A stretch of DNA of 64,000 nucleotides from Pedococcus_A sp963730585 (GCA_963730585.1 CAVSSL010000010.1:186001-250000); one strand, 5' to 3'. Numbered from the stretch's first letter, positions 19,262 through 28,617 are shown. Numbers and translations are program-made. Notes: generated by a model from the letters alone, not told the origin.

Positions 19262-19546
19262 TCAGTTCACCCTCTGCCGCTGTACCGGCCGTCGCAGCCA
19301 CAAGACGAGGTAGACGGTCTCTATGAGTGCGGCCCCCGCGAAGCAGGAGGGGAGGATCAACTCGGCTGGTTTCGGCCCTCCCCCCAGAAACCACCAAAGA
19401 ACCAGTCCCAGGCATACGTACGGAAACATCCACAGGGCCAGCACCAGTTTCAGCGACGGCAGACTTTCAATCAGTGGACGGCGTGGCCGTTGCAACCAGG
19501 GAACGCGTGAGGAGCGCTCTCCTCCGTTCGTTTCTCTGTCATCCAT
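19262..19546 (-). CDS. small two-helix membrane protein
   Basis: A 94-residue protein with a charged N-terminus and two membrane helices (LVLALWMFPYVCLGLVLWWFL and AELILPSCFAGAALIETVYLVLWL). No family recognised. It lies between the nudix gene and the M4 protease, all on the minus strand. Confidence 0.55.
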   Translation of the reverse strand: MDDRETNGGERSSRVPWLQRPRRPLIESLPSLKLVLALWMFPYVCLGLVLWWFLGGGPKPAELILPSCFAGAALIETVYLVLWLRRPVQRQRVN

Positions 19547-19561
19547 GGATCTGACTTCCCC

Positions 19562-20098
19562 TCAGCGCACGCGGCCGAGGTGGATGGCGGCATACATCAG
19601 GGCGGCCACGGTCTCGCCGTCGGTGATGGCACCGTTCGCGACCATGTCCAGCACCTCGGCGAACGGCACGGTGCGCACGTCGCTGATGCCCTCCTCGTGG
19701 TGGCCGGTGGCGTCGGCCAGGCTCAGCCCACGCGCGACGAACACGTGCTCGGGCGCCTCGCAGATGCCGTTGAGCGCCTGCATCGTGCCGACGAGTGACC
19801 ACTGCGAGGCGCGGTAGCCGGTCTCCTCGAGCAGCTCGCGCTGCGCGGCGACGAGCGGGTCCTCCCCGTCGGTGCCTCCGGCCGGCACCTCGACGGACCG
19901 ACCCGTGGTGTGGCGGTCGACCGTGACGAGCACGACCTCGTCGGCGTCGGTCAGCGCCACCACGAAGACGGCCGGCTGCCGCAGCTCGACGACGCCGTAG
20001 AGGCCGTCGGTGCCGTCGGGCCGGACCACCTGGTCCTCACGGACCCGGATCCACTGGTTGTCGTAGACGACCTCGGAGGTTCGAGTCACCCAAGCCAC
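19562..20098 (-). CDS. NUDIX hydrolase, ADP-ribose pyrophosphatase-like
   Basis: A 178-residue protein with a full Nudix box (GGTDGEDPLVAAQRELLEETGY) and the beta-strand EVPAGG before it that is usual in ADP-ribose pyrophosphatases (sugar-nucleotide diphosphate hydrolysis). The N-terminal WIRVREDQVVRPDG and C-terminal TVPFAEVLDMVANGAITDGET also fit that subgroup. It is 10 bases downstream of DUF721 on the same strand. Confidence 0.88.
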   Translation of the reverse strand: MAWVTRTSEVVYDNQWIRVREDQVVRPDGTDGLYGVVELRQPAVFVVALTDADEVVLVTVDRHTTGRSVEVPAGGTDGEDPLVAAQRELLEETGYRASQWSLVGTMQALNGICEAPEHVFVARGLSLADATGHHEEGISDVRTVPFAEVLDMVANGAITDGETVAALMYAAIHLGRVR

Positions 20099-20108
20099 AG
20101 TCGCGCCC

Positions 20109-20654
20109 CTATCCGTACGTGTCCCGGGGCCCCGGCCCCTGCGATCGCCGCGGTCCCTTCGACCACGACGGTGCGCTCGGCCCGACCACCTTGAGCTCGG
20201 CGACCGTGCCCTTGCCGACCTCGCCGTCGAGCCGGCCCAGGATCGAGGAGGTCAGCAGCCGGATCTGGGTGGCCCACGCCGTCGAGTCGGCCCGCACCGT
20301 GAGCACGCCGTCCTGGAAGGTCACCGGCGTGCAGTGCTGGGCCACCTCCGGCCCGACGATCGCCGGCCACCGCCCCATGACCGAGCCGACCGCCACGTCG
20401 ACGCGCCACCCGCGGTCGCCGAGGAGGCGGTCCATCTGGTCGCCGAGCAGCAGCGGGTCGCGGCCGTCGCGCGAGCGCGACCGGGCGCTCTCGGGCACGC
20501 CGGGCCGGCGCCGGCGCATCGGCTTCAGTCCCGGCCGCAGCCCCTTGGCCTTCGCGGCCGCCCGCGCGCGGGCGAGCGCGGCGGCTGCCGCGTCGTCGAC
20601 CCGCTCGTCCTCGTGATGGGGCTCGGCCTCGGGCGGGGGCAGCTCGTCACTCAC
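20109..20654 (-). CDS. DUF721 (DciA-like) protein
   Basis: A 181-residue protein: a basic Ala/Arg/Lys-rich N-terminus (~80 residues) and a C-terminal DUF721 core (VGSVMGRWPAIVGPEVAQHCTPVTFQDGVLTVRADSTAWATQIRLLTSSILGRL). DciA-type DUF721 proteins load or stimulate the replicative helicase in bacteria lacking DnaC. GTG 20654 overlaps the recF stop. Its place between recF and gyrB is the standard actinobacterial order. Confidence 0.88.
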   Translation of the reverse strand: MSDELPPPEAEPHHEDERVDDAAAAALARARAAAKAKGLRPGLKPMRRRRPGVPESARSRSRDGRDPLLLGDQMDRLLGDRGWRVDVAVGSVMGRWPAIVGPEVAQHCTPVTFQDGVLTVRADSTAWATQIRLLTSSILGRLDGEVGKGTVAELKVVGPSAPSWSKGPRRSQGPGPRDTYG

Positions 20655-21843
20655 CGGCACGCACCTCACCCAGCGAAACGGCATACGTCTGCCCGTCCAG
20701 CGAGGCGGGCACGTCCGCGGCGACCGCGGCAGTGATGAGCACCTGCTCGCAGTCGCCGACCATGGCGGCGAGCCGCTCGCGCCGCCCCGAGTCGAGCTCG
20801 GCGAAGACGTCGTCGAGCACGAGCACCGGGTCCTCGCCGAGGTCGTGGCGCAGCAGCTGGTATGCCGCGAGCTTGAGTCCCAGCGCGAACGACCAGGACT
20901 CGCCGTGGCTGGCGTAGCCCTTGGCGGGCAGCTCGCCGAGGGTGAGGAGGACGTCGTCGCGGTGCGGGCCGACGAGCGAGACGCCGCGTTCGACCTCCCG
21001 CGGCCGGGCCTCCTCGAGCGCGGCGAGGATCTCGGTGCGCAGCTGCTCGATCTCCGGGACCTCACCGGCGGCGATGCCGGCCGCCGCCTCCTCGCGCAGG
21101 CTGGAGCGGTAGGACACCCGGGCGTCGGACTGGCCGGCGCTGACCTCGTCGTAGGCCTTGGCGAGGTAGGGAGCGAGGTCGCGCAGCAGCCGCAACCGGG
21201 CGTAGAGCAGCTGCGAGCCCACGCCCGCGAGGTGCTCGTTCCAGATGTCGAGGGTGTGCAGGGCCGAGGCGCGCGCGTCGTCCGCCGGCTCCTCGCCGGG
21301 GCGGGGCCGGTAGCGGGACCCCTTGCGCAGCACCGGTGCCGCCGACTTCAGCAGGGCGTTGCGCTGCTTGAGCACCTTGTCGTAGTCCGAGCGCACCCCC
21401 GCCCAGCGCGGCTGGCGGGCGACGAGCAGCTCGTCGAGAAACTTCCTCCGCTCGGACGGGTCGCCCTTGACGAGCGCGAGGTCCTCGGGGGCGAACAGCA
21501 CGGTGCGCAGGGTGCCGAGCACCTCGCGCGGCCGCTGCATCGGCGAACGCCCGAGCCTGGCGCGGTTGGCCCGGCCGGGGTTGAGCTCGAGCTCGATGAG
21601 CGTCTCGCGGCCGTCACGCACCACCACCCCGCGGATGACCGCCTGGTCGGCGCCGAACCGCACGAGCGGGGCGTCGGTGGCGACCCGGTGGCTCGAGAGG
21701 GTGGCGAGGTAGCCGATCGCCTCGACGAGGTTGGTCTTGCCCTGCCCGTTGAGCCCGACCAGGGTCGTCACGCCAGGCCCGAGCGGCAGCTCGGCAGTCT
21801 CGTAGCTGCGGAAGTTCGCGACGGACAGGTGGCGGACGTACAC
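20647..21843 (-). CDS. recF: DNA replication and repair protein RecF
   Basis: A 398-residue ABC-type ATPase that helps RecR/RecO load RecA at gaps. Walker A is GLNGQGKTNLVEAIGYLA (residues ~29-46), the signature region SWSFALGLKLAAYQLL, and Walker B VLVLDDVFAELD. The start MYVRHLSVANFRSYETAEL is typical. It overlaps DUF721 by a few bases and follows gnd. Confidence 0.97.
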   Translation of the reverse strand: MYVRHLSVANFRSYETAELPLGPGVTTLVGLNGQGKTNLVEAIGYLATLSSHRVATDAPLVRFGADQAVIRGVVVRDGRETLIELELNPGRANRARLGRSPMQRPREVLGTLRTVLFAPEDLALVKGDPSERRKFLDELLVARQPRWAGVRSDYDKVLKQRNALLKSAAPVLRKGSRYRPRPGEEPADDARASALHTLDIWNEHLAGVGSQLLYARLRLLRDLAPYLAKAYDEVSAGQSDARVSYRSSLREEAAAGIAAGEVPEIEQLRTEILAALEEARPREVERGVSLVGPHRDDVLLTLGELPAKGYASHGESWSFALGLKLAAYQLLRHDLGEDPVLVLDDVFAELDSGRRERLAAMVGDCEQVLITAAVAADVPASLDGQTYAVSLGEVRAGE

Positions 21844-21887
21844 GGGTCAGGCCGGTTCAGGGAGGGGTGCGGCCGCGGCGGCCGACG

Positions 21888-22934
21888 TCAGGAGGTCTCG
21901 CCGGTGCCCGAGGAGGGCCCGGCCTTGGCGGCGGCTCGGCCCTTGGCGGCCGCCTTCTTGGCGCTCTTGGTGGGCTGCTCCGCCTTGCGCGTCGTGGCGC
22001 GGGTCTCCTTGACACCCTTGGGAGCCTCGCCCCGGCGCAGCGCCCTGCCCTCCTCGACCCCCATGACCTCGTGCCCGCCGAACTGGCCGCGCAGGGCGGC
22101 GACGGCCTTCATCGTGGGGGACTCGTCCTGGCGCGAGGCGAACCGCGCGAAGAGCGAGGCCGAGATCACCGGCATCGGCACCGAGTTGGCGATGGCCTCC
22201 TCGACGGTCCAACGGCCCTCGCCGGAGTCGGCGGTGTAGCCGGAGACGTCCTCGAGGTGCGCGTCCTCCTCCAGCGCCTTGACCAGCAGGTCGAGCAGCC
22301 AGGACCGCACGACGGTGCCGCGGGTCCACGCCTTGAAGGCGCCCGGCACGTCGGTGACGATGTCCTTGGCCTCGAGCAGCTCGTAGCCCTCGGCGTACGC
22401 GGCCATCAGGCCGTACTCGATGCCGTTGTGGACCATCTTCGTGTAGTGGCCGGCGCCGACCTTGCCGGCGTGGACGAAGCCCTCCTCGCGGGGGCCCTCC
22501 GGCCGCAGCGCGTCGAAGATCGGCATGGCCCGCTTCACGTTGGCCGCGGAGCCGCCGACCATGAGGCCGTAGCCGTTCTCCAGGCCCCAGATGCCGCCGG
22601 AGACGCCGCAGTCGAGGTAGCCGATGCCCTTGGCCTTGAGCAGCTTCTCGTTCTCGAAGTCGTCGGTGAAGCGGCTGTTGCCGCCGTCGATGACCAGGTC
22701 GCCCTTGTCGAGCAGGTCGGCCAGCTTGGCGACGGTGTCGCGGGTCGGGTCACCGGCGGGCACCATCACCCACACGACACGGGGCGCCTCGAGCTTCTTG
22801 ACCAGCGCGGCCATGGTCCGCACGTCGGAGACCTCAGGGTTGCGGTCGAAGCCGATGACCTCGTGGCCCGCGCGGCGCAGCCGCTCGCGCATGTTGCCAC
22901 CCATCTTGCCCAGACCGATCAGACCCAGCTGCAT
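21888..22934 (-). CDS. gnd: 6-phosphogluconate dehydrogenase (decarboxylating)
   Basis: A 348-residue oxidative pentose-phosphate enzyme (6-phosphogluconate to ribulose-5-phosphate and CO2). N-terminal Rossmann motif GLGKMGGNMRERLRRAGHEV with FDRN suggesting NAD preference, substrate motif GVSGGIWGLENGYGLMVGG, and catalytic Lys in YTKMVHNGIEYG. It is the short YqeC-type form. The last ~50 residues are a Lys/Ala/Thr-rich tail that most homologues lack. Location between dnaN and recF is usual in actinobacteria. Confidence 0.95.
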   Translation of the reverse strand: MQLGLIGLGKMGGNMRERLRRAGHEVIGFDRNPEVSDVRTMAALVKKLEAPRVVWVMVPAGDPTRDTVAKLADLLDKGDLVIDGGNSRFTDDFENEKLLKAKGIGYLDCGVSGGIWGLENGYGLMVGGSAANVKRAMPIFDALRPEGPREEGFVHAGKVGAGHYTKMVHNGIEYGLMAAYAEGYELLEAKDIVTDVPGAFKAWTRGTVVRSWLLDLLVKALEEDAHLEDVSGYTADSGEGRWTVEEAIANSVPMPVISASLFARFASRQDESPTMKAVAALRGQFGGHEVMGVEEGRALRRGEAPKGVKETRATTRKAEQPTKSAKKAAAKGRAAAKAGPSSGTGETS

Positions 22935-22962
22935 GGTGAGGAAGCCCTTCGTCGTTGGTGGT

Positions 22963-22998
22963 GCGGTATGCCGCGTGCGCGCCTACCCGGCATACCGC
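22963..22998. repeat. inverted pair of the iterated octamer, probable terminator
   Basis: GCGGTATGCCG and CGGCATACCGC form a perfect 11-base inverted repeat around a 14-base loop in the gap between dnaN and gnd. It contains two copies of the octamer CGGCATAC in opposite orientation. No T-run; it may attenuate dnaN read-through into gnd. Confidence 0.6.
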
Positions 22999-23039
22999 CG
23001 CCGCAGGCGCGTGGCGCTCAAGGCTACGCCCGCGCCAGG

Positions 23040-24173
23040 TCAGCTCGCGAAGCGCACCGGCATGAGCACGTAGCGGTACGAGGTGTCGGCCTCGCCCTCG
23101 AGCTCGGCCTGGCCGGAGAGCACCGCCGGCCGCGACGGCTGGGTGAAGGACAGGCGGGAGAACTCGGTGCCCACCGCGCCGAGGCCGTCGAGCAGGAACT
23201 GCGGGTTGAACGCGATCTCGACCTCGGGACCGGTGAGGGTCGACTCGACGGCCTCCGACGCCTGCGCGTCGTCGCCGGTGCCGGCCTCGATGGCGACCTG
23301 TCCCTCGGTGAACCGGAGCCGCACCGGGGTGTTGCGCTCGGCGACGAGGGAGACGCGCTTGACGGCCTCCACGAGCTCGGAGGTCTTGACCACGGCCTCG
23401 GTGTCGACGCTGGTGGGGAAGATCGAGGTGACCTTGGGGTACTCGCCGTCGAGCAGGCGGGTCGTCGTGCGGCGCTGTCCGGCCTCGAAGCCGACGAGCC
23501 CCTCACCCCCGGCGGCGCTGCCGAGCGCGACCTCGATCGAGCCGGCGGCGCCCAGGGCCTTGGCGGTCTCGGAGAGGGTGCGGGCCGGGATGAGCGCGAC
23601 GTGGCTGGCGTCGGTTGCCTCGGGGTTCCAGGTGAGCTCGCGCATCGCGAGGCGGTAGCGGTCGGTGGCCAGCAGGGTCATCTTCTCCCCGTCGACCTCG
23701 ACTCGGACGCCGGTGAGGATGGGCAGGGTGTCGCCGCGGTCGGCGGCGATGGAGACCTGGGCCACCGCCTGGGTGAAGACGTCGCCGGCGATGGTGCCGG
23801 TCGGCGCGGGGGCGGTCGGCAGGGTCGGGTAGTCCTCCGACGGCATCATCAGCAGGCTGAACCGCGACGAGCCACAGGTGACGGCGACCTTGTTGCCCTC
23901 GGTGGTGACGTCGATGGGACGGTTCGGCAGGTTGCGCGAGATGTCGGCGAGCAGGCGTCCGAGGACCAGGACGGTGCCGGGCTCGGCCACCTCCGCCGGG
24001 ACGGTCACCTTGGCGGAGACCTCGTAGTCGAACGCCGAGAGGGTCAGGCTGCCCTCCTCGTTGGCCTCGATCAGCACGCCGGCCAGCACCGGGACGGGCG
24101 GTCGCGCCGGCAGGCCGCGGGCCACCCACGTCACGGCATCGGCGAGGACCTCACGTTCGACCCGGAACTTCAC
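23040..24173 (-). CDS. dnaN: DNA polymerase III sliding clamp (beta)
   Basis: A 377-residue clamp of three repeated domains. Typical stretches include FDYEVSAKVTVPAEV, LATDRYRLAMRELTW and the C-terminal YRYVLMPVRF that forms the partner-binding pocket. GTG 24173 (MKFRVEREVL) is chosen because it gives the family length; the ORF extends upstream into the origin region. The clamp tethers the polymerase and, in many bacteria, drives DnaA inactivation. Confidence 0.97.
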   Translation of the reverse strand: MKFRVEREVLADAVTWVARGLPARPPVPVLAGVLIEANEEGSLTLSAFDYEVSAKVTVPAEVAEPGTVLVLGRLLADISRNLPNRPIDVTTEGNKVAVTCGSSRFSLLMMPSEDYPTLPTAPAPTGTIAGDVFTQAVAQVSIAADRGDTLPILTGVRVEVDGEKMTLLATDRYRLAMRELTWNPEATDASHVALIPARTLSETAKALGAAGSIEVALGSAAGGEGLVGFEAGQRRTTTRLLDGEYPKVTSIFPTSVDTEAVVKTSELVEAVKRVSLVAERNTPVRLRFTEGQVAIEAGTGDDAQASEAVESTLTGPEVEIAFNPQFLLDGLGAVGTEFSRLSFTQPSRPAVLSGQAELEGEADTSYRYVLMPVRFAS

Positions 24174-24239
24174 CTTGAGAACCCGCCCTTCAGGACTGCA
24201 GACACGCGTGTCACCACAGAGATGTTTGTGAGGACCCAC

Positions 24240-24890
24240 AACGACCTGCTCGAACCCGCTGTCTGTTGGAGGCAGTCAGCTGTGCGAACCACACGTCTGT
24301 TCGAGGAGATTGTCGTGGGGGCACTGACCCTAGTGCCCGAGGGGGTCCCTGCAAACCCGGTTCGGTCAAGCCGGGTTCATGTCATTCGTCCGGTTCTCGT
24401 CCGGGGTCGTCAGCACCCCAGGTACTCGGGGCGGGATAAGGGAATGGATGGATCTCATCATCTCCATAGGGGTTGTGGAACCTGTGGAGAAGCCACGTTT
24501 GCGCAGGCCAGGCCGACACGGCGGGTGTGCAGCGCTCGTGGACCGGTATCCGCAGGGTGCCGGGGTCGCTGTGGATGGAATTTCGTTGTCCACAGGCAAT
24601 CCACATGGTGTGGGCAGTCGTCCCCAGCGCGACTGCGCGGCGTCCACGAGCCGTCCACGAGATGTGCACAGCCCCGTCACGCGGTGGAACGGTTGTGGAC
24701 AAGCTGGGGGCGGCCCTGTGGTTTGCCACAGATCTCCACAGGGTTTTCCCCAAGTGTGGACCACCGGCCAAAAGGGGCGAATGACAACCTTTCGGGACGC
24801 CGACCTGCGGGCCTTCCCGCATCACGGGTCGGTCACGCACTGCCCACAAGTGTGGACAACCCTGTGGAGAGCTCAGCTGTGGACAGCGCT
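24240..24890. other. oriC: oriC: DnaA-box cluster
   Basis: A non-coding stretch between dnaN and the TetR gene dense in TGTGGA/TCCACA motifs. Clear actinobacterial boxes (TTGTCCACA or its complement) are at 24586-24594, 24694-24702 and 24851-24859, with one-mismatch boxes at 24597-24605, 24878-24886 and weaker copies around 24474-24488, 24569, 24736 and 24757. Both orientations occur. No strongly AT-rich unwinding element stands out; the 24430-24475 stretch is the least G+C-rich. The last boxes overlap the 3' end of the TetR gene. Confidence 0.9.
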
Positions 24891-25610
24891 GGAACCGGGC
24901 GTGAGGACGAGCCGGCCGGCGACCTCGAGCATGTAGGCGAAATAGGCGTCCGGGTCGGCGATCGTGTCGCCCAGCTGCTCGAACAGCTCGGTCGTGACCG
25001 TGCCCAGGAGCAGCGTCCAGGCCGCCAAGCCCGACATGAGGGTCGAGGCGTCGAGGCCCGCGCCGGCGAAGAACGGGTCGTCGAGGAGGTGTCCCGCAGC
25101 CCCCTCGGCGAGCTCCCGTGATCCGGGCGTGAAGGCCGCCGGCGCGTCACTGAGTCGGCCCACGCGCCGCGCGTCGGCCAGCAGCCGCACCAACAGGACC
25201 TGGACCCGGGTGCCGGGTTCGGTGGTCTGCTCGGCGGGGGCCCGGTAGTCCGGCACGGGCGAGCCGTAGAGCAGGGCGTACTCGTGCGGGTGTGCCCTGG
25301 CCCAGTCCCTCAGCGCGTGCCCCACCGCGTGCCACCGGGCGTCGAGGTCTGCGGGGTCCACCGCCTCGTGTGCCCGCTCGACGGTCTCCCCGAGTGAGGT
25401 GTAGGCGGCCACGATGAGCAGGGTGAGCAGGTCGTCGCGGTCGCGCACGTACCGGTAGATCGCCGAGGAGGCCATGCCCATCTCGCGGGCCACGGCCCGG
25501 AGCGAGAGGGCGGCGGCCCCGTGGCGCGCCAGCTCCTCACCGGCCACCCGCAGGATCTCGGCCTCCATCGCCGCCCGGTTCCGTGCTCGTATGCCGTCCG
25601 CTCGTGCCAT
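24873..25610 (-). CDS. TetR family transcriptional regulator
   Basis: A 245-residue regulator: N-terminal helix-turn-helix (ILRVAGEELARHGAAALSLRAVAREMGMASSAIYRYVRDRDDLL, residues ~17-60) and a helical ligand domain of the TetR_C_33/WHG type (EYALLYGSPVPDYRAP). ATG 25610 is preferred over an upstream in-frame start that would lie inside the operator region. It is divergent from the epimerase gene and likely represses it and itself through the two palindromes between them. Its C-terminal codons lie within a DnaA box of oriC. Confidence 0.88.
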   Translation of the reverse strand: MARADGIRARNRAAMEAEILRVAGEELARHGAAALSLRAVAREMGMASSAIYRYVRDRDDLLTLLIVAAYTSLGETVERAHEAVDPADLDARWHAVGHALRDWARAHPHEYALLYGSPVPDYRAPAEQTTEPGTRVQVLLVRLLADARRVGRLSDAPAAFTPGSRELAEGAAGHLLDDPFFAGAGLDASTLMSGLAAWTLLLGTVTTELFEQLGDTIADPDAYFAYMLEVAGRLVLTPGSSAVHS

Positions 25611-25645
25611 GGCCGCCAGCATGCCAGATCGGTGGTCACATTTGT

Positions 25646-25710
25646 GAGCGCTGCTCTTGCTTTCGTCCTCCACATGGTGTTCACTTGAAGAAAGAGAGAG
25701 CAGTGCTCTC
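25646..25710. promoter_or_regulatory. paired palindromic operators for the TetR regulator
   Basis: Two related palindromes in the divergent gap: GAGCGCTGCTC (25646-25656) and a perfect 15-base GAGAGCAGTGCTCTC (25696-25710). The second has the form of known TetR operators with a central base. Extended flanks (TTTGTGAGCGCTGCTCT and AGAGCAGTGCTCTCACACAATT) are inverted relative to each other, so both genes could be controlled. The binding protein is inferred from position. Confidence 0.75.
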
Positions 25711-25753
25711 ACACAATTGCGGTCCGGCGGACCGCACGGAGAAGGAGAAGGTC

Positions 25754-26696
25754 ATGGGTCGGTTTCTCGTCCTGGGAGCTGGGGCCGTCGGTCAGGGCAC
25801 TGCCCTCGAGCTCGCGTCCGCGGGGCACCAGGTGACGGTGGTGTCACGCTCCGGCCGGGGCCCGGCGCACGAGGGCGTCGAGGCGGTGTCCGCCGATGCG
25901 GCGGACGTCGAGCGCCTGACCTCGCTGGCGACGGGCGCGTCGGCGATCATCAACGCGCTGAACCCCCCGAAGTACACGACGTGGGAGCGCGACTGGCCGC
26001 CGCTGGCCGCGGCCGCCCTCAGCGCCGCCGAGCGCACGGGCGCCGGGCTGGTCACCGTCAACAACCTCTACGCCTACGGCCTGGTGGACGGCCCCATGAC
26101 CGAGCAGACCCCTCTGCGGCCGCACGGGCACAAGGGCGAGCTCCGGGCGCGGATGTGGGAGGACGCCCTGGCCGCCCACAGCGCCGGCCGCGTGCGGGTC
26201 ACCGAGCTGCGTGCCTCCGACTACACCGGTCCCGGCGTGGGAGCCCAGAGCCTGCTGAACTCCATGGTCATCGCGCCGGCCGTGAAGGGGCGCTCCGTCT
26301 GGCTCGTCATGGGTGGTCCCGACGTGCCGCACACCTGGACCGACGTGCGCGACACCGCTCGGCTCGCTGCGGTGCTCGCGACGGACGACCGGTCGTGGGG
26401 ACAGGCCTGGCACGTGCCCAGCGCCGACCCGCGAACGGTGCGCGAGGTCGTTGCCGACGTCGCGCAGGTCTGTGGGCGGCAACCCAAGGCCGTGCACGGC
26501 ATACCGCGCGGTCTGGTCACGACGCTGGGAGCGGCGGTGCCGCTGCTGAAGGAGCTGCGCGAGACCCGGCACCAGTTCGAGCGGCCGTTCGTGCTCGACT
26601 CCAGCCACACGCAGGGCGTCTTCGGCCTGCAGCCCCACGCCGTGGGAGCAGACCGTGAAGGAGACGGTCGCCTACCTCAGCGGGACTGCTGCTTGA
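25754..26696 (+). CDS. NAD-dependent epimerase/dehydratase-like protein (frame switch near end)
   Basis: An SDR-type Rossmann protein of about 313 residues: GAGAVGQGTALELASAGHQV binds the dinucleotide, and LVTVNNLYAYGLVDGPMTE, ELRASDYTGPGVG follow the extended-SDR pattern, with VDVAQVCGRQPK-like tail. GAAGGAGAAG precedes ATG 25754. Near 26640 the frame must switch by one base to give the expected ending PWEQTVKETVAYLSGTAA and TGA 26694-26696; without it the frame runs into dnaA. Its real 3' end overlaps the dnaA 3' end by about 20 bases, tail to tail. Substrate unknown; probably controlled by the divergent TetR protein. Confidence 0.82.
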
Positions 26697-28152
26697 TGCG
26701 GTTGGTCAGCTCGGTGACCTGGTTGTAGATCGCGCGCCGCTCGCCCATGAGCTCGCGGATCTTGCGGTCGGCGTGCATGACCGTGGTGTGGTCGCGGCCG
26801 CCGAACTGCTGGCCGATCTTCGGCAGCGACAGGTCGGTCAGCTCGCGGCACAGGTACATCGCGATCTGCCGGGCGGTCACCAGCACGCGGGAGCGCGAGG
26901 AGCCGCACAGGTCGTCGATGCTGAGGCCGAAGTAGGCCGCGGTCTGCGCCATGATCGTGGCGCTGGTGATCTGGCTGCCCTGCTCGTTGGGGATGAGGTC
27001 CTTGAGCACGATCTCGGCCAGGCCCATGTCGACGCTCTGGCGGTTGAGGCTGGCGAAGGCCGTCACCCGGATGAGGGCGCCCTCGAGCTCGCGGATGTTG
27101 GTCGAGATCCGCGAGGCGATGAACTCGAGCACCTCGTCGGGGGCGCTCATCCGCTCCTGGATCGCCTTCTTGCGGAGGATCGCGATGCGGGTCTCGAGGT
27201 CGGGCGGCTGCACGTCGGTGAGCAGGCCCCACTCGAAGCGGCTGCGCATGCGCTCCTCGAAGCCGGACAGCAGCTTCGGGGGCAGGTCGCTGGTGATGAC
27301 CACCTGCTTGTTGGCGTTGTGCAGCGTGTTGAACGTGTGGAAGAACTCCTCCTGGGTCTGGACCTTGCCCTGGAGGAACTGGATGTCGTCGATCAGCAGC
27401 ACGTCGACGTCGCGGTAGCGCCGCTGGAAGTTGCTCGCCTTGTCGTCGCGGATGCTGTTGATGAAGTCGTTGGTGAACTCCTCGGAGTTCACGTAGCGCA
27501 CCTTGACGTTGGGGTAGAGGTTGCGCGCGTAGTGGCCGATGGCGTGCAGCAGGTGGGTCTTGCCCAGCCCGGACTCGCCGTAGACGAACAGCGGGTTGTA
27601 CGCCTTGGCCGGCGCCTCGGCCACGGCGACGGCGGCCGCGTGGGCGAACCGGTTGCTCGCCCCGATGACGAAGGTGTCGAACGTGTACTTCGGGTTCAGG
27701 CGGGTGGCCTCGGCCTCGGTGACCGAGATCGTGTCGTCGGGACGCGGTCGGCGGGCGGCGAAGGTCTCCGTCTCGGGCAGCGCGGGGGCCGGCACGGTGT
27801 CCTGGGGCATGGTGAGCGGCTGCGGTGCCGGCGCCATGCCGGTCGGGCCGGTGGCCAGGCCGGTGGTCGGCTCGGTGTGGTCGAGGTCCAGCGAGGAGTC
27901 GACGGTCACGGCGAGCCGGACGTCGCTGCCGAGCTGGGACGACAGCGCCCGTGTCACCTGCTCTCGGACCCGCGTCTCGACGACGTCCTTGGTGAACTCG
28001 TTCGGCACGGCCACGAGTGCGGTGCCGTCGAGGAGGCCGACGAGCCGGGCGAGGCTGAGAAACGCGCGCTGCTGTGCGGGGATTCCGTCCGCATCGAGAG
28101 CCGAGAGCGTGTTCTGCCAGACCTGACCGTAGTTCAGATCAGCGTCGGCCAC
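26677..28152 (-). CDS. dnaA: chromosomal replication initiator DnaA
   Basis: A 491-residue AAA+ initiator that binds DnaA boxes and melts oriC. Domain I residues ~1-90; a Pro/Thr-rich linker to ~150; AAA+ domain with Walker A GESGLGKTHLLHA, Walker B VLLIDDIQFLQGK and Arg finger region; C-terminal DNA-binding domain with the signature GGRDHTTVMHADRKI. GTG 28152. Transcribed toward oriC but separated from it by the TetR and epimerase genes, instead of the usual direct dnaA-oriC-dnaN order. Confidence 0.98.
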   Translation of the reverse strand: MADADLNYGQVWQNTLSALDADGIPAQQRAFLSLARLVGLLDGTALVAVPNEFTKDVVETRVREQVTRALSSQLGSDVRLAVTVDSSLDLDHTEPTTGLATGPTGMAPAPQPLTMPQDTVPAPALPETETFAARRPRPDDTISVTEAEATRLNPKYTFDTFVIGASNRFAHAAAVAVAEAPAKAYNPLFVYGESGLGKTHLLHAIGHYARNLYPNVKVRYVNSEEFTNDFINSIRDDKASNFQRRYRDVDVLLIDDIQFLQGKVQTQEEFFHTFNTLHNANKQVVITSDLPPKLLSGFEERMRSRFEWGLLTDVQPPDLETRIAILRKKAIQERMSAPDEVLEFIASRISTNIRELEGALIRVTAFASLNRQSVDMGLAEIVLKDLIPNEQGSQITSATIMAQTAAYFGLSIDDLCGSSRSRVLVTARQIAMYLCRELTDLSLPKIGQQFGGRDHTTVMHADRKIRELMGERRAIYNQVTELTNRIKQQSR

Positions 28153-28250
28153 TGGTCACACCCCTGAAGTTCTGCTCGGTTCTCGCTCGTCTCGGCCTGG
28201 CCACTGAGTCGCCGCCATGGTTCGCCGCTGTGGTGAGTCGCCATTGTGGG

Positions 28251-28283
28251 CTGTCCACACGGTTTTCCACAATCTGTGGGTAG
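28251..28283. promoter_or_regulatory. DnaA boxes upstream of dnaA
   Basis: CTGTCCACA, TTTTCCACA and a following CTGTGGG lie within 33 bases about 100 bases upstream of the dnaA start. They fit autoregulation of dnaA by DnaA and may be a second, minor origin component. The remaining 465-base dnaA-rpmH gap carries the divergent promoters. Confidence 0.7.
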
Positions 28284-28458
28284 AGCTCAGTCGGGGCGCC
28301 GACGGGGGACGCTAACAACGTTGGCGTCGGCCGGGCAACCTGATCGCGGAAACTGGGGACGGTTGAGCACGGAAATTTTCGTATGCCGCGGCGTGTCGCC
28401 CGACATGTCGTGGTTTCGGCTGGTAACCGCACGCGGCGCGGGATGAAGTGGTGCTGGT

Positions 28459-28488
28459 TTGACCCTCTCACCGGCGCTCGCGTACCGT
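28459..28488 (+). promoter_or_regulatory. rpmH promoter
   Basis: TTGACC (28459-28464) and TACCGT (28483-28488) with an 18-base spacer form a good housekeeping promoter pointing at rpmH, about 130 bases upstream of its start. Confidence 0.6.
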
Positions 28489-28617
28489 AGGCGAGGCCTT
28501 GTCGGCCGTTTTCGCATGCCCGTGACCCTGCTTTGCGGGCTTCCGATTGCGGCCGACGCCGGCCACCCCCGCCAGCACTCGCGGACCACCCGGGTCCGAC
28601 CAGTTACGGAGATCAAC

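Noticed and set aside
21867..25121. A 1084-codon plus-strand open frame across recF, gnd, dnaN and oriC
   Set aside because: It crosses three well-supported genes and the DnaA boxes; it has no ribosome site and an unlikely composition.
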